Source: an uncultured Bacteroidales bacterium
Lineage (GTDB): Bacteria; Bacteroidota; Bacteroidia; Bacteroidales; F082
NCBI GenBank assembly: GCA_900317055.1
Contig: ONFF01000008.1
Location: 40,421-104,420, forward strand
Direction of reading: 5' to 3'
Length of the DNA stretch: 64,000 nucleotides
The notes under the pieces were generated by a model that did no database searches, was not told where the DNA came from, and worked only from the letters and a program-made list of their open reading frames with translations. Positions 54,978-63,752 of the stretch are shown piece by piece. The stretch's first letter is position 1. The number at the start of each line of letters is the position of its first letter. The position numbers and the translations under genes were made by a program.

Positions 54978-57416
54978 ATGAAACGCATTTCCCTACTCTT
55001 CATTGCCCTTTTCGGGCTGATTTTGAGCACAGCAGCCCGCCCCGTCGACTTGCAAACGGCGCAATCCATCGCCATCAAGTTCATGGGAGCAAGCGATGCG
55101 CAACTGGTCTCCACTTATCGAACAGACAAGAGCACTGCCGCATTCTATGTCTTTAACACCGAGGACGGCTTCGTCATCGTTTCGGCCGACGATTGCGAGA
55201 CACCCATCATCGGCTATTCCCATGAAGGCCGCTTCGACCCAAACGCCGTCCCCAAGCAAATGGAAACCTATTTGCAGGACTTCTTGGCAAGGATACAATA
55301 CGGCATCGAAAACCATATTGAAGCGGATGAACTCACGGCAAGACAATGGGAAATGGTGAAGACCATTGGGCGGCTCAACGAAAACAAGACTGCCACAGCC
55401 GTCGAGCCCTTGCTAACCAAGATGTGGGAGCAGGGATGCCATTACAACGAGCTCTGCCCCACCTTTTCAAAAGTCCCGTGTGGTCATGCCGAAGTGGGCT
55501 GTGTGGCCGTGGCCATGGGGCAGATTATGCACTATTGGCGTTATCCCGAAACTGGCTGGGGTTCGCACTCTTATAACAATGCAGGCCTCACACTTTCCGC
55601 TGATTTCGGCAACACCGTCTACGACTGGGACCACATGCCCGATTCGCTGACCGACGACTCCAGCGACGCTGAAATTGAAGCTGTAGCAACCTTACTATTC
55701 CATTGCGGCGTTTCTGTGAACATGAAATATACCACCAATGGTTCAGGAGCCGATTCTGGCGATGTCCCTGATGCATTGATACGCTACTTCAATTATTCAA
55801 GACGGCTCCATATCGAAAAGCGAAGTGATTTCAGCGATGACGAATGGATGTCGATGCTGAAGGCTTGTCTTGACTTACAGCGACCCGTGTTTTACGGAGG
55901 TAAAGGCAGCCAAGGCAGCCATGCCTTCGTGTGTGACGGCTACGACGACAACGACTTGCTGCACTTTAACTGGGGATGGGGCCGAGCCAACGGCTATTTC
56001 GCCTTGGGACATCTGAATCCGATCGGATATAGCTTTAACGAAAAAAACTTCGCCATCCTCGACATCAATCCGGAATATGAGCCATGTATTATTGAGGCTA
56101 CGGCTTATCCTCCTACAGCCGGGACCATTGAAGGAACCGGAGAATATCATATTGGCGAGCAATGCGTGCTTACTGCAATGCCTAACGACAACAGTACATT
56201 CAGTTATTGGAAGAAAAACGGAAAAATCATTTCCTACGATAGGTCATACTCGTTTGTGGTCAATGCCGATGTCAACGATATCGAAGCACACTTCTCCTTC
56301 AATCCCGTAAAGGAAATACTAGCATTTCATTCACCCGACACGAATGACATGAACAGCCCATACATCAACCTGACCTGGAACTATGACAGCATCCATGAAT
56401 GGAACCTTTTGAAACAATTGGAAATTCACGGAGAAGTGAGAGGTGTGAGCACAGATGGCGAATACATCTACACCAATCGTAACAGATATGATGACTTGGG
56501 AAAATCAATTGTAGGACTGAAGAAATACACTTTCGATGGCGATTTGTTGGATTCGTTTGAACTAGAAAACGCCTATGTCCTCAACATAACAAACGACGGT
56601 AGTTTTATTTATTTCGGGAACGACAACATTTACTCCTTGTATCTTTATTTGACCGACTTTACCCACAAAACCATAGTGGACAGCATCAACATGAACTTCA
56701 GACCCGAATATTGTGCATACGATGCCACAAACGACAGCTTCTGGTTAAGCGAAACATATCCAAGAAGACAAATAGTGCTTGTTAACCGTCAAGGCGAAAC
56801 GATTTGCAACGGGCCTACACTATCAACCACCGATTTTATTCAAGGATTTGGCAGCATCATCGCCGAAGACGGTAACTTACATTTGTTGATAGTTGACCTC
56901 CACAATGTTAGAAATTACGACACCTTCGACGGAAGTTTCAACAACCGTTACATGTCTCCATTGAATTACACAGGTCAACTGGAAGGAGCTTGCATTGGAA
57001 AATATAATGGCAAGGACGCTTTGTTTGTTGCCTCATACAATTACAATTTAAATAGCAGTATTATCTATATTTTCGAAATCGATTGTCAACTCGCTCGTAT
57101 TATGCACTATCGTCTATATCGTAGCGACAGCGAAGGAAACATCGTGATGCTTGCCGACCATGTCACCGAAACATCTTTCATAGACCATTCTTGGGATAAT
57201 ATCAATGCAGGAAAATATCGTTTCGGCATCAGCGAGGTTTATTTCAACGGTGCCGAGTCGGAAATCATTTGGTCAAAAACCGACAATGGCATCCCAGAAA
57301 ACGACAGTCACCAAGAAGACATTGGATCATCTGTCAAAAAAGTGATCGAAGACGGACACATCGTCATCATCAAGGACGGTAAACGCTACAATGTATCGGG
57401 CCAGCATTTGAATTGA
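54978..57416 (+). CDS. C10 family cysteine protease, paralogue 3
   Basis: 812 residues, signal peptide MKRISLLFIALFGLILSTAA. The propeptide and peptidase residues are as in paralogue 1 (Cys near 175, His near 315, Asn/Trp in FNWGWGRANGYFALGHLNP). The InlB-like segment (about 385-445) starts identically to paralogue 2 (ATAYPPTAGTIEGTGEYHIG) and then departs (NDNSTFSYWKKNGKIISYDR). The central segment is unique. One notable difference: QDFLARIQ in place of QDFVARIQ, and TKMWEQG in place of TEMWEQG; neither touches the active site. Confidence 0.92.
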   Translation: MKRISLLFIALFGLILSTAARPVDLQTAQSIAIKFMGASDAQLVSTYRTDKSTAAFYVFNTEDGFVIVSADDCETPIIGYSHEGRFDPNAVPKQMETYLQDFLARIQYGIENHIEADELTARQWEMVKTIGRLNENKTATAVEPLLTKMWEQGCHYNELCPTFSKVPCGHAEVGCVAVAMGQIMHYWRYPETGWGSHSYNNAGLTLSADFGNTVYDWDHMPDSLTDDSSDAEIEAVATLLFHCGVSVNMKYTTNGSGADSGDVPDALIRYFNYSRRLHIEKRSDFSDDEWMSMLKACLDLQRPVFYGGKGSQGSHAFVCDGYDDNDLLHFNWGWGRANGYFALGHLNPIGYSFNEKNFAILDINPEYEPCIIEATAYPPTAGTIEGTGEYHIGEQCVLTAMPNDNSTFSYWKKNGKIISYDRSYSFVVNADVNDIEAHFSFNPVKEILAFHSPDTNDMNSPYINLTWNYDSIHEWNLLKQLEIHGEVRGVSTDGEYIYTNRNRYDDLGKSIVGLKKYTFDGDLLDSFELENAYVLNITNDGSFIYFGNDNIYSLYLYLTDFTHKTIVDSINMNFRPEYCAYDATNDSFWLSETYPRRQIVLVNRQGETICNGPTLSTTDFIQGFGSIIAEDGNLHLLIVDLHNVRNYDTFDGSFNNRYMSPLNYTGQLEGACIGKYNGKDALFVASYNYNLNSSIIYIFEIDCQLARIMHYRLYRSDSEGNIVMLADHVTETSFIDHSWDNINAGKYRFGISEVYFNGAESEIIWSKTDNGIPENDSHQEDIGSSVKKVIEDGHIVIIKDGKRYNVSGQHLN

Positions 57417-57440
57417 ATTTGATAATAAAAACAAAAACAT

Positions 57441-59849
57441 ATGAAACGCATTTCCCTACTCTGCATTGCCTTTTTCGGGTTGTTTTTAAGCACTGCAGCC
57501 CATCCCGTCACCTTGCAAACAGCGCAATCCATCGCCATCAAGTTCATGGGAGCAAGCGATGTGCAACTAGTCTCCACTTATCGGACAGACAAGAGCGTGT
57601 CTGCATTCTATGTCTTCAATACCGAAGACGGCTTCGTCATTGTTTCGGCCGACGATTGCGAAACACCCATCATAGGCTATTCCCATGAAGGCCGTTTCGA
57701 CCCGAACGCCATTCCCGAGCAAATGGAAGCCTATCTGCAGGACTTCGTGGCAAGGATACAATATGGAATCGAGAACCCTATTGAAGCAGATGAACTCACG
57801 GCAAGGCAATGGGAACTGGTGAAGAACACTGGGCGGCTCAACGAAAGCAAAACCGCCACAGCCGTCGAGCCCTTGCTGACCGAAATGTGGGAGCAGGGAT
57901 GCCATTACAACGAGCTCTGCCCCACCTTTTCAAAAGTCCCATGTGGTCATGCCGAAGTGGGTTGTGTGGCTGTGGCCATGGGACAAATCATGCATTATTG
58001 GCGCTATCCCGAAACTGGATGGGGTTCGCACTCTTACAACAATGCAGGCCTCTCACTTTCCGCTGATTTCGGCAACACCGTCTACGACTGGGACCACATG
58101 CCCGATTCGCTGACCGACGACTCCAGCGACATTGAAGTTGAGGCGGTGGCAACCCTATTGTTCCATTGCGGCGTTTCCGTTGACATGCAATATACCTCCA
58201 ATGGTTCTGGTGCTGATTCAGGAGATGTGCCCGATGCATTGATACGCTACTTCAATTATTCAAGGCGGCTCCATATCGAAAAACGAAGTGATTTCAGCGA
58301 CGAAGAATGGATTTCGATGCTGAAGGCCTGTCTTGACTTACAACGACCCGTATTCTATGGAGGTAAAGGCAGCCAAGGCAGCCATGCCTTCGTTTGTGAC
58401 GGCTACGACGACAACGACCTCCTGCACTTCAACTGGGGCTGGGGTCGCGCCAACGGCTATTTCGCCTTGGGACATCTGAATCCGATCGGATATAGCTTTA
58501 ACGAAAAAAACTTCGCCATCCTCGACATCAATCCAGAATATGAACCTTGGGCTGTGGAAGCCACAGCCTATCCATCAACAGCAGGCGCTATCAATGGCAA
58601 TGGCGAATACCATATTGGTGATTCATGCACTTTGACAGCAATTCCGGCAGAAGGCTACCAGTTTTATTGTTGGAAGAGAAACGGGGAAACCATATCCAAC
58701 ATACCATCCATAACCCTTAGCGTGGAAGAAGACATCCTCGACATTGAGGCTTACTTCTCCGGTTTTCCAGTTGGTCAAATCACGGCAAGTTATTCACCCG
58801 AGGCGAACAACCCGAATAGCACTAGTGTAAGCCTTTCATGGAGCAAAGCTGATACAGAGTGGAGCCTCCTCAAGGAAATTGACATTAATGAGGAATGTGG
58901 CGGCGTGGCCACCGATGGCGAATACATCTTCGTCACCTACGCATATTGGGACAACCCTCCTTTCTCATACGGAAAATACACCATGGATGGAGAATTGCTC
59001 GAAAAGTTCAATGTGGAAGGTGTCCCGGAAACTTTAGGCATTGCTTACGATGGGACTTACTTTTATAGTAATAGTGTACGTTCAGGACTCAGTGTTTTAT
59101 ATAGTATAGACCTTTACAACAAAACTGTCAACGACAGCATAGATATGGGCATTTGGTTCGGGGCAACGACCTACGACCCTGAATATGACGGCTTTTGGAT
59201 TGACCATAATAAGGAAGCAATCCTTTATGACCGTCAAGGACAAAGAATCATGTTCAGTCCAACAGCACCAGAACCCATCTATGGCTCAGGCTACTTCACC
59301 GCAAAAGACGGGACCCCTCACTTATTGCTGTCAGGTGAAACTGGAGTTTACGATTATGACATCACCAACAACATTATCTTGGACCGTCCTCTGATGGAAC
59401 CAGGCTGGGATTACACCTACGGAGTTGGAGCCCACATTGGGAAATACGATGGCAAAGATGCCATGTTTATTGCCATTGGCTTCTCCATTCGCATTTATGA
59501 AATCAAGAGCCGTCTGGAACAAATCATGGGCTATCGCATCTATCGTGCCGACAGCGAAGGGAACAGCCTAATGCTGGCAGATGAAGTCACCAGCACATCC
59601 TATATCGACTACACCTGGAATGAGGCTCAAGCTGGAGAATACCGTTTCGGCATCAGCGAAGTGTACGCCAACGGTGTCGAGTCGGAAATCATTTGGTCCG
59701 ACACCATCGTGAAGACGGACTTTGGCATGGATGAAAACGGCAACCAGGAAAGCCAAGAGCCTTCTGTCCAGAAAGTGATCGAAGACGGACACATCGTCAT
59801 CATCAAGGACGGAAAGAGGTATAGCGTATCGGGACAGCATTTGAATTGA
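57441..59849 (+). CDS. C10 family cysteine protease, paralogue 4
   Basis: 802 residues, signal peptide MKRISLLCIAFFGLFLSTAA, same domain series with all active-site residues kept (EVGCVAVAMGQIMH; GSHAFVCDGYDDND; FNWGWGRANGYF). Its InlB-like and central segments (YPSTAGAINGNGEYHIGDSC; SYSPEANNPNSTSVSLSW) resemble paralogue 1 more than 2 or 3, and the C-terminal FN3 and tail (TIVKTDFGMDENGNQESQEP) closely match paralogue 1. This mosaic suggests exchange between copies. Last gene of the array. Confidence 0.92.
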   Translation: MKRISLLCIAFFGLFLSTAAHPVTLQTAQSIAIKFMGASDVQLVSTYRTDKSVSAFYVFNTEDGFVIVSADDCETPIIGYSHEGRFDPNAIPEQMEAYLQDFVARIQYGIENPIEADELTARQWELVKNTGRLNESKTATAVEPLLTEMWEQGCHYNELCPTFSKVPCGHAEVGCVAVAMGQIMHYWRYPETGWGSHSYNNAGLSLSADFGNTVYDWDHMPDSLTDDSSDIEVEAVATLLFHCGVSVDMQYTSNGSGADSGDVPDALIRYFNYSRRLHIEKRSDFSDEEWISMLKACLDLQRPVFYGGKGSQGSHAFVCDGYDDNDLLHFNWGWGRANGYFALGHLNPIGYSFNEKNFAILDINPEYEPWAVEATAYPSTAGAINGNGEYHIGDSCTLTAIPAEGYQFYCWKRNGETISNIPSITLSVEEDILDIEAYFSGFPVGQITASYSPEANNPNSTSVSLSWSKADTEWSLLKEIDINEECGGVATDGEYIFVTYAYWDNPPFSYGKYTMDGELLEKFNVEGVPETLGIAYDGTYFYSNSVRSGLSVLYSIDLYNKTVNDSIDMGIWFGATTYDPEYDGFWIDHNKEAILYDRQGQRIMFSPTAPEPIYGSGYFTAKDGTPHLLLSGETGVYDYDITNNIILDRPLMEPGWDYTYGVGAHIGKYDGKDAMFIAIGFSIRIYEIKSRLEQIMGYRIYRADSEGNSLMLADEVTSTSYIDYTWNEAQAGEYRFGISEVYANGVESEIIWSDTIVKTDFGMDENGNQESQEPSVQKVIEDGHIVIIKDGKRYSVSGQHLN

Positions 59850-59861
59850 TGATGATTTTGT

Positions 59862-59869
59862 ATTTTTGC
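59862..59869 (+). promoter_or_regulatory. Bacteroidetes -7 element after the protease array
   Basis: TATTTTTG 12 bases after the last protease stop. It could start a leader of about 200 nt for the outer-membrane protein gene, which would contain the hairpin at 59962. Confidence 0.5.
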
Positions 59870-59961
59870 AACGCTTTTGCAATAAAAACGCCACAAATCA
59901 GTTAATCCTACAAGTTGAGATAATTAATAGATTTAGTTTACACATAGGGACAATGACTTGC

Positions 59962-60034
59962 GACAATGACAATGACCGCTTAAACGAAACCAAGAATCTT
60001 TTACATTAAAGTAAAAGCGGTCATGGTCATTGTC
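59962..60034 (+). promoter_or_regulatory. 20-bp stem hairpin in the leader of the outer-membrane protein gene
   Basis: GACAATGACAATGACCGCTT (59962-59981) pairs with AAGCGGTCATGGTCATTGTC (60015-60034), 19 of 20 positions, around a 33-base A/T-rich loop. It ends 46 bases before the ATG. It has no T run, so it is either a leader structure affecting translation or stability, or a palindromic repeat. Confidence 0.6.
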
Positions 60035-60080
60035 AGTAGTCATAGTCAAAAAGAAGTTTGTATTTAAATAGTTACTTAAT

Positions 60081-60944
60081 ATGAAGAAATCCAGAATAGT
60101 TTCCCTGCTTTTAGCCTTATTCATGGCCGCTCCTGCCCTGCTCCATGCCCAAATCGTCAAAGGCGAACTGATCTTGGGCGGCAATATTTGCCAAGTGGAC
60201 GGCGACGAATGCTACCATTACCGCAAGCCGGGCGTCCATGTCGGCGCCGGTGCCTTAATCCCCATCACCAACTGGTTGGATGTCGGCCTTGAGGTGCTTT
60301 TCAACCAAAAAGGTGCCTACAAGGGCGACTCCATCAACCCCCATCTTGGACTGTATTCGGGGCGTTATAAACTGAACCTCAACTATGCCGAAATCCCGGT
60401 GATGATCTATGTGACCGACAAGGACCGCTATAGTCTTGGCGTCGGCGTGTCATACGGGCGTATTGTCGGACTCCAAGAATACATCAACGGACAATCCTCA
60501 GCCATCCGTTTGGGTGACGGACAAATCCATTGGAGGAATGAAGCCGAAGGCCTTCCCGACATCACTCAAGCAACCAACATCAAGGAATTGACCAAAATGC
60601 TATACACGGCAGGCTATCCGCAAGACGCAGCCATCGAAGAGCTGGTTCCACAAGTGATTGCCAACTCCGACAGCTATCGAGGCAACGACTTCTGCATTTG
60701 CGCCGATGCCCGAGTCCGGATCTGGGAAGGCATCCATGCTGAATTGCGCTACCAATACTCGCTGATGCCCATTCGTACACGCCTGTTCTACAAAGACACC
60801 AACGAAACCCTCCTGAAAACCGACGACTCGCGAGTGCAACCCCTGCAACGCCAGTACAACAACAGCATCACACTGAGGGTGGTATATCTCTTCAACGAAC
60901 ACCGCGCCAAGGCAAACAAAGAGGCCTCGAAGAAGGGGCAATAG
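60081..60944 (+). CDS. Outer membrane beta-barrel protein (PorT/OMP_b-brl-like)
   Basis: 287 residues with signal peptide MKKSRIVSLLLALFMAAPALLHAQ. The opening strands GELILGGNICQVDGDECYHYRKPGVHVGAGALIPITNWLDVGLEVLFNQKGAY are typical of small Bacteroidetes barrels (G-x-N-x-x-Q-V-D-G-D, then 'GLEVLFNQKG'). Alternating hydrophobic strands continue (YAEIPVMIYV; YSLGVGVSYGRIVG) to RVVYLFNEHR and a basic tail. A central loop of about 70 residues (about 150-225) is larger than usual. Role unknown; some relatives support T9SS, which this organism uses. Confidence 0.8.
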   Translation: MKKSRIVSLLLALFMAAPALLHAQIVKGELILGGNICQVDGDECYHYRKPGVHVGAGALIPITNWLDVGLEVLFNQKGAYKGDSINPHLGLYSGRYKLNLNYAEIPVMIYVTDKDRYSLGVGVSYGRIVGLQEYINGQSSAIRLGDGQIHWRNEAEGLPDITQATNIKELTKMLYTAGYPQDAAIEELVPQVIANSDSYRGNDFCICADARVRIWEGIHAELRYQYSLMPIRTRLFYKDTNETLLKTDDSRVQPLQRQYNNSITLRVVYLFNEHRAKANKEASKKGQ

Positions 60945-60950
60945 TCCTGA

Positions 60951-61020
60951 AATGTTTCTGGAAACATGTCATTCCTTGCAGAGGCTTGCAGGGATTGGAA
61001 TCTATGTTTTCAGAAACATT
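60951..61020 (+). repeat. REP-like hairpin, family 1, copy 7
   Basis: Outer stem AATGTTTCTG-GAAACAT with ATGTTTTCAGAAACATT; inner stem ATTCC/GGAAT between GTC and CTATG. The outer stem is quite different from the 9-11 kb copies, yet paired. Confidence 0.8.
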
Positions 61021-61026
61021 ACACTG

Positions 61027-61087
61027 TTCAACCTTCTATAGATTCCAAATCGCACATCCTTTGCGAGGAATGACATAGAAGGTTGAA
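61027..61087 (-). repeat. REP-like hairpin, family 1, copy 8 (inverted)
   Basis: Reads in the reverse direction: TTCAACCTTCTAT (61027-61039) with ATAGAAGGTTGAA (61075-61087), inner GATTCC/GGAATG. With copy 7 it forms a head-to-head pair filling the gap between convergent genes. Confidence 0.8.
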
Positions 61088-61094
61088 GCAATTG

Positions 61095-61808
61095 TCACAA
61101 TCCAAGGTAATAATCCTTCAGAAATTCGTTGTATTGCGCCGTGAAACGCTTGTCCGCATCGCGGATGATGAAGGTTTCCTCAAATATATTATAGCTTTTT
61201 TCAAAGCCCAACTCCAGATTGACGCGATTGGGCTCCTTCCCCGCTATCGGCACGATGGTCATCCTTTTGTGAAGATAAAGGCCTTTACACTCCGCTGTAT
61301 CCAGAAATTCCTTTGACACATCGGCGGGCAACACTAAGGCAAAACGACCATCAGGCTGCATCAAACGACCAACCTCTTGGCATATCGTGGCATACGATAG
61401 CCCCGCATCGTTGTGCCGCGCACGACTCTTACGCTCCGAGTCGCATTTCGAGAAACGGTTGAAATAAGGGGGATTGGAAACAATGAGGCCGTATTTCTTA
61501 TCCGTTTGAAAATCAACGATATCGATGCAAAAGGCTTTCAGATGCTCGTGCCACTGCGAAGCCTCGAAATTGACCTTCGCCTCCTCAATAGAAGCTTTGT
61601 CAATGTCCACAGCATCCACATGCGCCACACCCTTTTGCGAGAGCATCAAAGGCAAAAGGCCGCAACCTGTGCCAACATCCAGCACAACATCCAATGGCTT
61701 GACCTCCGTCCAGCGCCCCAACAAAATGGCATCGGTCCCTACCTTCATCGTCGAGCGATGATGGTAGAGACTGAAATGCTTGAAGTGGAAGGGACGCGCA
61801 TCGGTCAT
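61095..61808 (-). CDS. trmN6: tRNA1(Val) adenine-37 N6-methyltransferase-like protein
   Basis: 237 residues. SAM-binding motif I VLDVGTGCGLLPLMLSQ (about 40-56), AVDIDKASIEEAK, and motif IV IVSNPPYFNRF (about 110-120), the N6-adenine methylating form. The start FHFKHFSLYHHRSTMKVGTDAILLG matches the TrmN6/YfiC family, which modifies A37 of tRNA1-Val. Its start overlaps the rimM stop by 4 bases (ATGA), so both RNA-maturation genes are translationally coupled. Confidence 0.9.
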   Translation of the reverse strand: MTDARPFHFKHFSLYHHRSTMKVGTDAILLGRWTEVKPLDVVLDVGTGCGLLPLMLSQKGVAHVDAVDIDKASIEEAKVNFEASQWHEHLKAFCIDIVDFQTDKKYGLIVSNPPYFNRFSKCDSERKSRARHNDAGLSYATICQEVGRLMQPDGRFALVLPADVSKEFLDTAECKGLYLHKRMTIVPIAGKEPNRVNLELGFEKSYNIFEETFIIRDADKRFTAQYNEFLKDYYLGL

Positions 61809-62329
61809 TGCAAGTACATGTCTATCAAGCCTTCAGGAGCCGTTATCGTAAGTATTTTCTTATCTCTGTCTACATTTTGGATGACCTGGTCCAAAATCGG
61901 GATAAGGATTTCTTTTTTGTCTTTCATTACCTGCAAGATGGCCTGCGTGGGGTATTCCAGCACCTGACTAACGGGTCCAAGTTCGCCTTTCTCCGTGTCG
62001 ACCACCATAAAGCCCACAATCTCATGGAAATAGAACTGCTTGCCGCTGAGCTTGGGCAACATTTCCAAGGGTAAATACACTGACTTTCCGACCAGATGTT
62101 GCGCTGCCTCAATAGTCTTCATGTCCTGAATAGCAATAAAGAATTTATCACCGCTCATCGTAATCTTCTCCACGAAGAAAGGGGTCAGCACCTTATTGAT
62201 TTCTAGGAAAAAATGCTTCATCTCAAGGTATGCGGAAGGATCGTCGGCCTCCACTTTAAGAGTCACCTCCCCTTTCAGTCCGTGTGTCTTGGCAATCTTG
62301 CCGAGGTAAAAACAGTCTTCTTTTTTCAT
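61805..62329 (-). CDS. rimM: 16S rRNA processing protein RimM
   Basis: 174 residues, normal length. N-terminal RimM domain YLGKIAKTHGLKGEVTLKVE (about 8-27) and C-terminal PRC barrel (about 95-170; GFMVVDTEKGELGPVSQVLE, YPTQAILQV, EILIPILDQVIQNVD). It binds ribosomal protein S19 and assists 30S head maturation. First gene of a two-gene unit with trmN6. The usual neighbour genes (rpsP, trmD) are not here. Confidence 0.95.
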   Translation of the reverse strand: MKKEDCFYLGKIAKTHGLKGEVTLKVEADDPSAYLEMKHFFLEINKVLTPFFVEKITMSGDKFFIAIQDMKTIEAAQHLVGKSVYLPLEMLPKLSGKQFYFHEIVGFMVVDTEKGELGPVSQVLEYPTQAILQVMKDKKEILIPILDQVIQNVDRDKKILTITAPEGLIDMYLQ

Positions 62330-62372
62330 ATTACACCGATAACTGACCGAGAAGAACTACATTCTTCCTCTA

Positions 62373-62404
62373 GTCATCATGGCGGAGGGACATCCGCCAT
62401 CTCC
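62373..62404 (+). repeat. Short GTCAT-stem-ATCT hairpin, copy 4
   Basis: GTCATCATGGCGGA then GGGACA loop and TCCGCCATCTCC. The stem matches the 9440 copy; the 5' part carries an extra CAT. Confidence 0.8.
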
Positions 62405-62432
62405 CAAGCAAGAAAACGAATCCTTCCGCTTA

Positions 62433-62462
62433 GGAGATTGCGGATCAAGTCCGCAATGATGA
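62433..62462 (-). repeat. Short GTCAT-stem-ATCT hairpin, copy 5 (inverted)
   Basis: On the minus strand: TCATCATTGCGGA, loop CTTGA, TCCGCAATCTCC. With copy 4 it makes a head-to-head pair 28 bases apart between divergent genes rimM and the manganese transporter. Confidence 0.8.
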
Positions 62463-62525
62463 TTAAAGGGATAAGTCTCGTTATCCCAGTCCTTTTTCTT
62501 TTTCGCTGCAAATATAGGAATTTCT

Positions 62526-62535
62526 TATTTTTGCA
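62526..62535 (+). promoter_or_regulatory. Bacteroidetes -7 element for the manganese transporter
   Basis: TATTTTTG in TTATTTTTGCAG, about 20 bases before the ATG at 62552. Confidence 0.5.
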
Positions 62536-62551
62536 GCTCATTTTTCAAATC

Positions 62552-63643
62552 ATGCACGACTTTTTGCATTTGTCATTGGATGTGCTGAGAAACAGCGTCT
62601 TAATCACTGGCCTGGTGATTATCATGATGCTGATGATCGAGTATGTCAACATACATTCCCACGGAAAGTGGTTCACCAAGTTGCGCCATAACCACTTCGG
62701 ACAGGTGGTTTTGGGTGCGGGCTTGGGCATCATCCCGGGCTGCATGGGCGGTTTCGCCGCCGTGTCGATGTACTCGCATAAGCTGTTGAGCTTCGGCGCC
62801 TTGATCGCCATGATGATTGCCTCATCGGGCGATGAAGCCTTCATCATGCTTGCCATGATTCCCAAGGAGGCCTTGCTGCTGATGGTGGTCTTGTTCGCCA
62901 TTGCCATCCTTGCCGGCTGGCTGGTGGACAGATTCTCCAAGCCAAACAACAAAGCCCAACACGGAGGCTGCGAAGACGGCTACCAGATCCATGAGGAAGA
63001 CCACCATGATGAGACGCACCAACCCGAGAAAGCATCGTTCCGCAACATGCGCCATGCCAGCGCGGAGCGTATCGCCCTGCTGCTTGGCGTCATCCTGTTC
63101 ATCGTGGCCCTCGCTTTTGGTATGCTAGAGCACGAACATGAACATGAGGAAGCCGTCCACACCCAGCTGAATATCTTCGACGAATATTGGATGAACCTCA
63201 TCTTCGCCGTCGTGAGCCTCTTCGTGGTATGGTTCGTTGCCACGGCGCCCGAGCATGTCGTCAAGGAACACCTGTGGGAACACATCATCCGCAAGCATTT
63301 CTTGAGCATCTTCCTCTGGACCTTCGGTGCCTTGTTTGTCATCCAGGTCGGGCTGCATTACTTTGACATTGAAACCCTTATCAGCAACAACATCCCATGG
63401 ATGATCCTGTTGGCTGTCTTGGTAGGCATCATCCCCGAATCGGGGCCGCATTTGCTGTTTGTCACCTTGTTTGCCACGGGAACAGTGCCTTTCTCGGTGC
63501 TGCTGGCCAGCAGCATCTCGCAGGACGGCCATGCCTCGTTGCCGTTGCTTGCCGAGAGCAAAAGGAGTTTCTTGAAAGCAAAGATAGTTAATGCCTTGGT
63601 GGCAGCGATGTTCGGGTATTTGAGTTATTTCATTGGGGTTTAA
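62552..63643 (+). CDS. Putative manganese transporter (10-TM, ArsP_2/MntX-like)
   Basis: 363 residues from the ATG at 62552; the frame is open further upstream but that part is repeat DNA. About ten spans, with the family marks GAGLGIIPGCMGGFAAVSMYSHK (about 56-78), SSGDEAFIMLAMIP and its second-half counterpart LVGIIPESGPHLLFVTLFATG (about 290-310). This matches the putative manganese transporter family (PF11449, as I recall). Two His/Glu/Asp-rich cytoplasmic or periplasmic loops (HEEDHHDETHQ and EHEHEHEEAVH) fit metal binding. Direction (export) is inferred from the family. No Mn riboswitch (yybP-ykoY) is visible upstream. Confidence 0.82.
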   Translation: MHDFLHLSLDVLRNSVLITGLVIIMMLMIEYVNIHSHGKWFTKLRHNHFGQVVLGAGLGIIPGCMGGFAAVSMYSHKLLSFGALIAMMIASSGDEAFIMLAMIPKEALLLMVVLFAIAILAGWLVDRFSKPNNKAQHGGCEDGYQIHEEDHHDETHQPEKASFRNMRHASAERIALLLGVILFIVALAFGMLEHEHEHEEAVHTQLNIFDEYWMNLIFAVVSLFVVWFVATAPEHVVKEHLWEHIIRKHFLSIFLWTFGALFVIQVGLHYFDIETLISNNIPWMILLAVLVGIIPESGPHLLFVTLFATGTVPFSVLLASSISQDGHASLPLLAESKRSFLKAKIVNALVAAMFGYLSYFIGV

Positions 63644-63714
63644 AATCCCTGCTGGGTATGTCATTCCAACACAGGCTTGTGGGTTGGCGGGAATCTATGG
63701 CCAGCAGGGATTTT
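63642..63714 (+). repeat. REP-like hairpin, family 1, copy 9
   Basis: Outer stem AAAATCCCTGCTGG (63642-63655) with its exact complement CCAGCAGGGATTTT (63701-63714); inner ATTCC/GGAAT, conserved GTC and CTATG. It starts inside the stop codon of the transporter gene. Confidence 0.85.
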
Positions 63715-63752
63715 CATCAAACAGTTCATAGTGCTTTTTTTAAACTACAACA

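Noticed and set aside
50029-59849. Assembly duplication of one protease gene
   Set aside because: The middle regions and signal peptides of the four genes differ throughout, so they are distinct genes, although the near-identical catalytic parts could still hide local misassembly.
62213-62551. N-terminal extension of the manganese transporter
   Set aside because: The frame stays open upstream, but it would be antisense to the start of rimM and run through two REP-like hairpins; a promoter box precedes the ATG at 62552.
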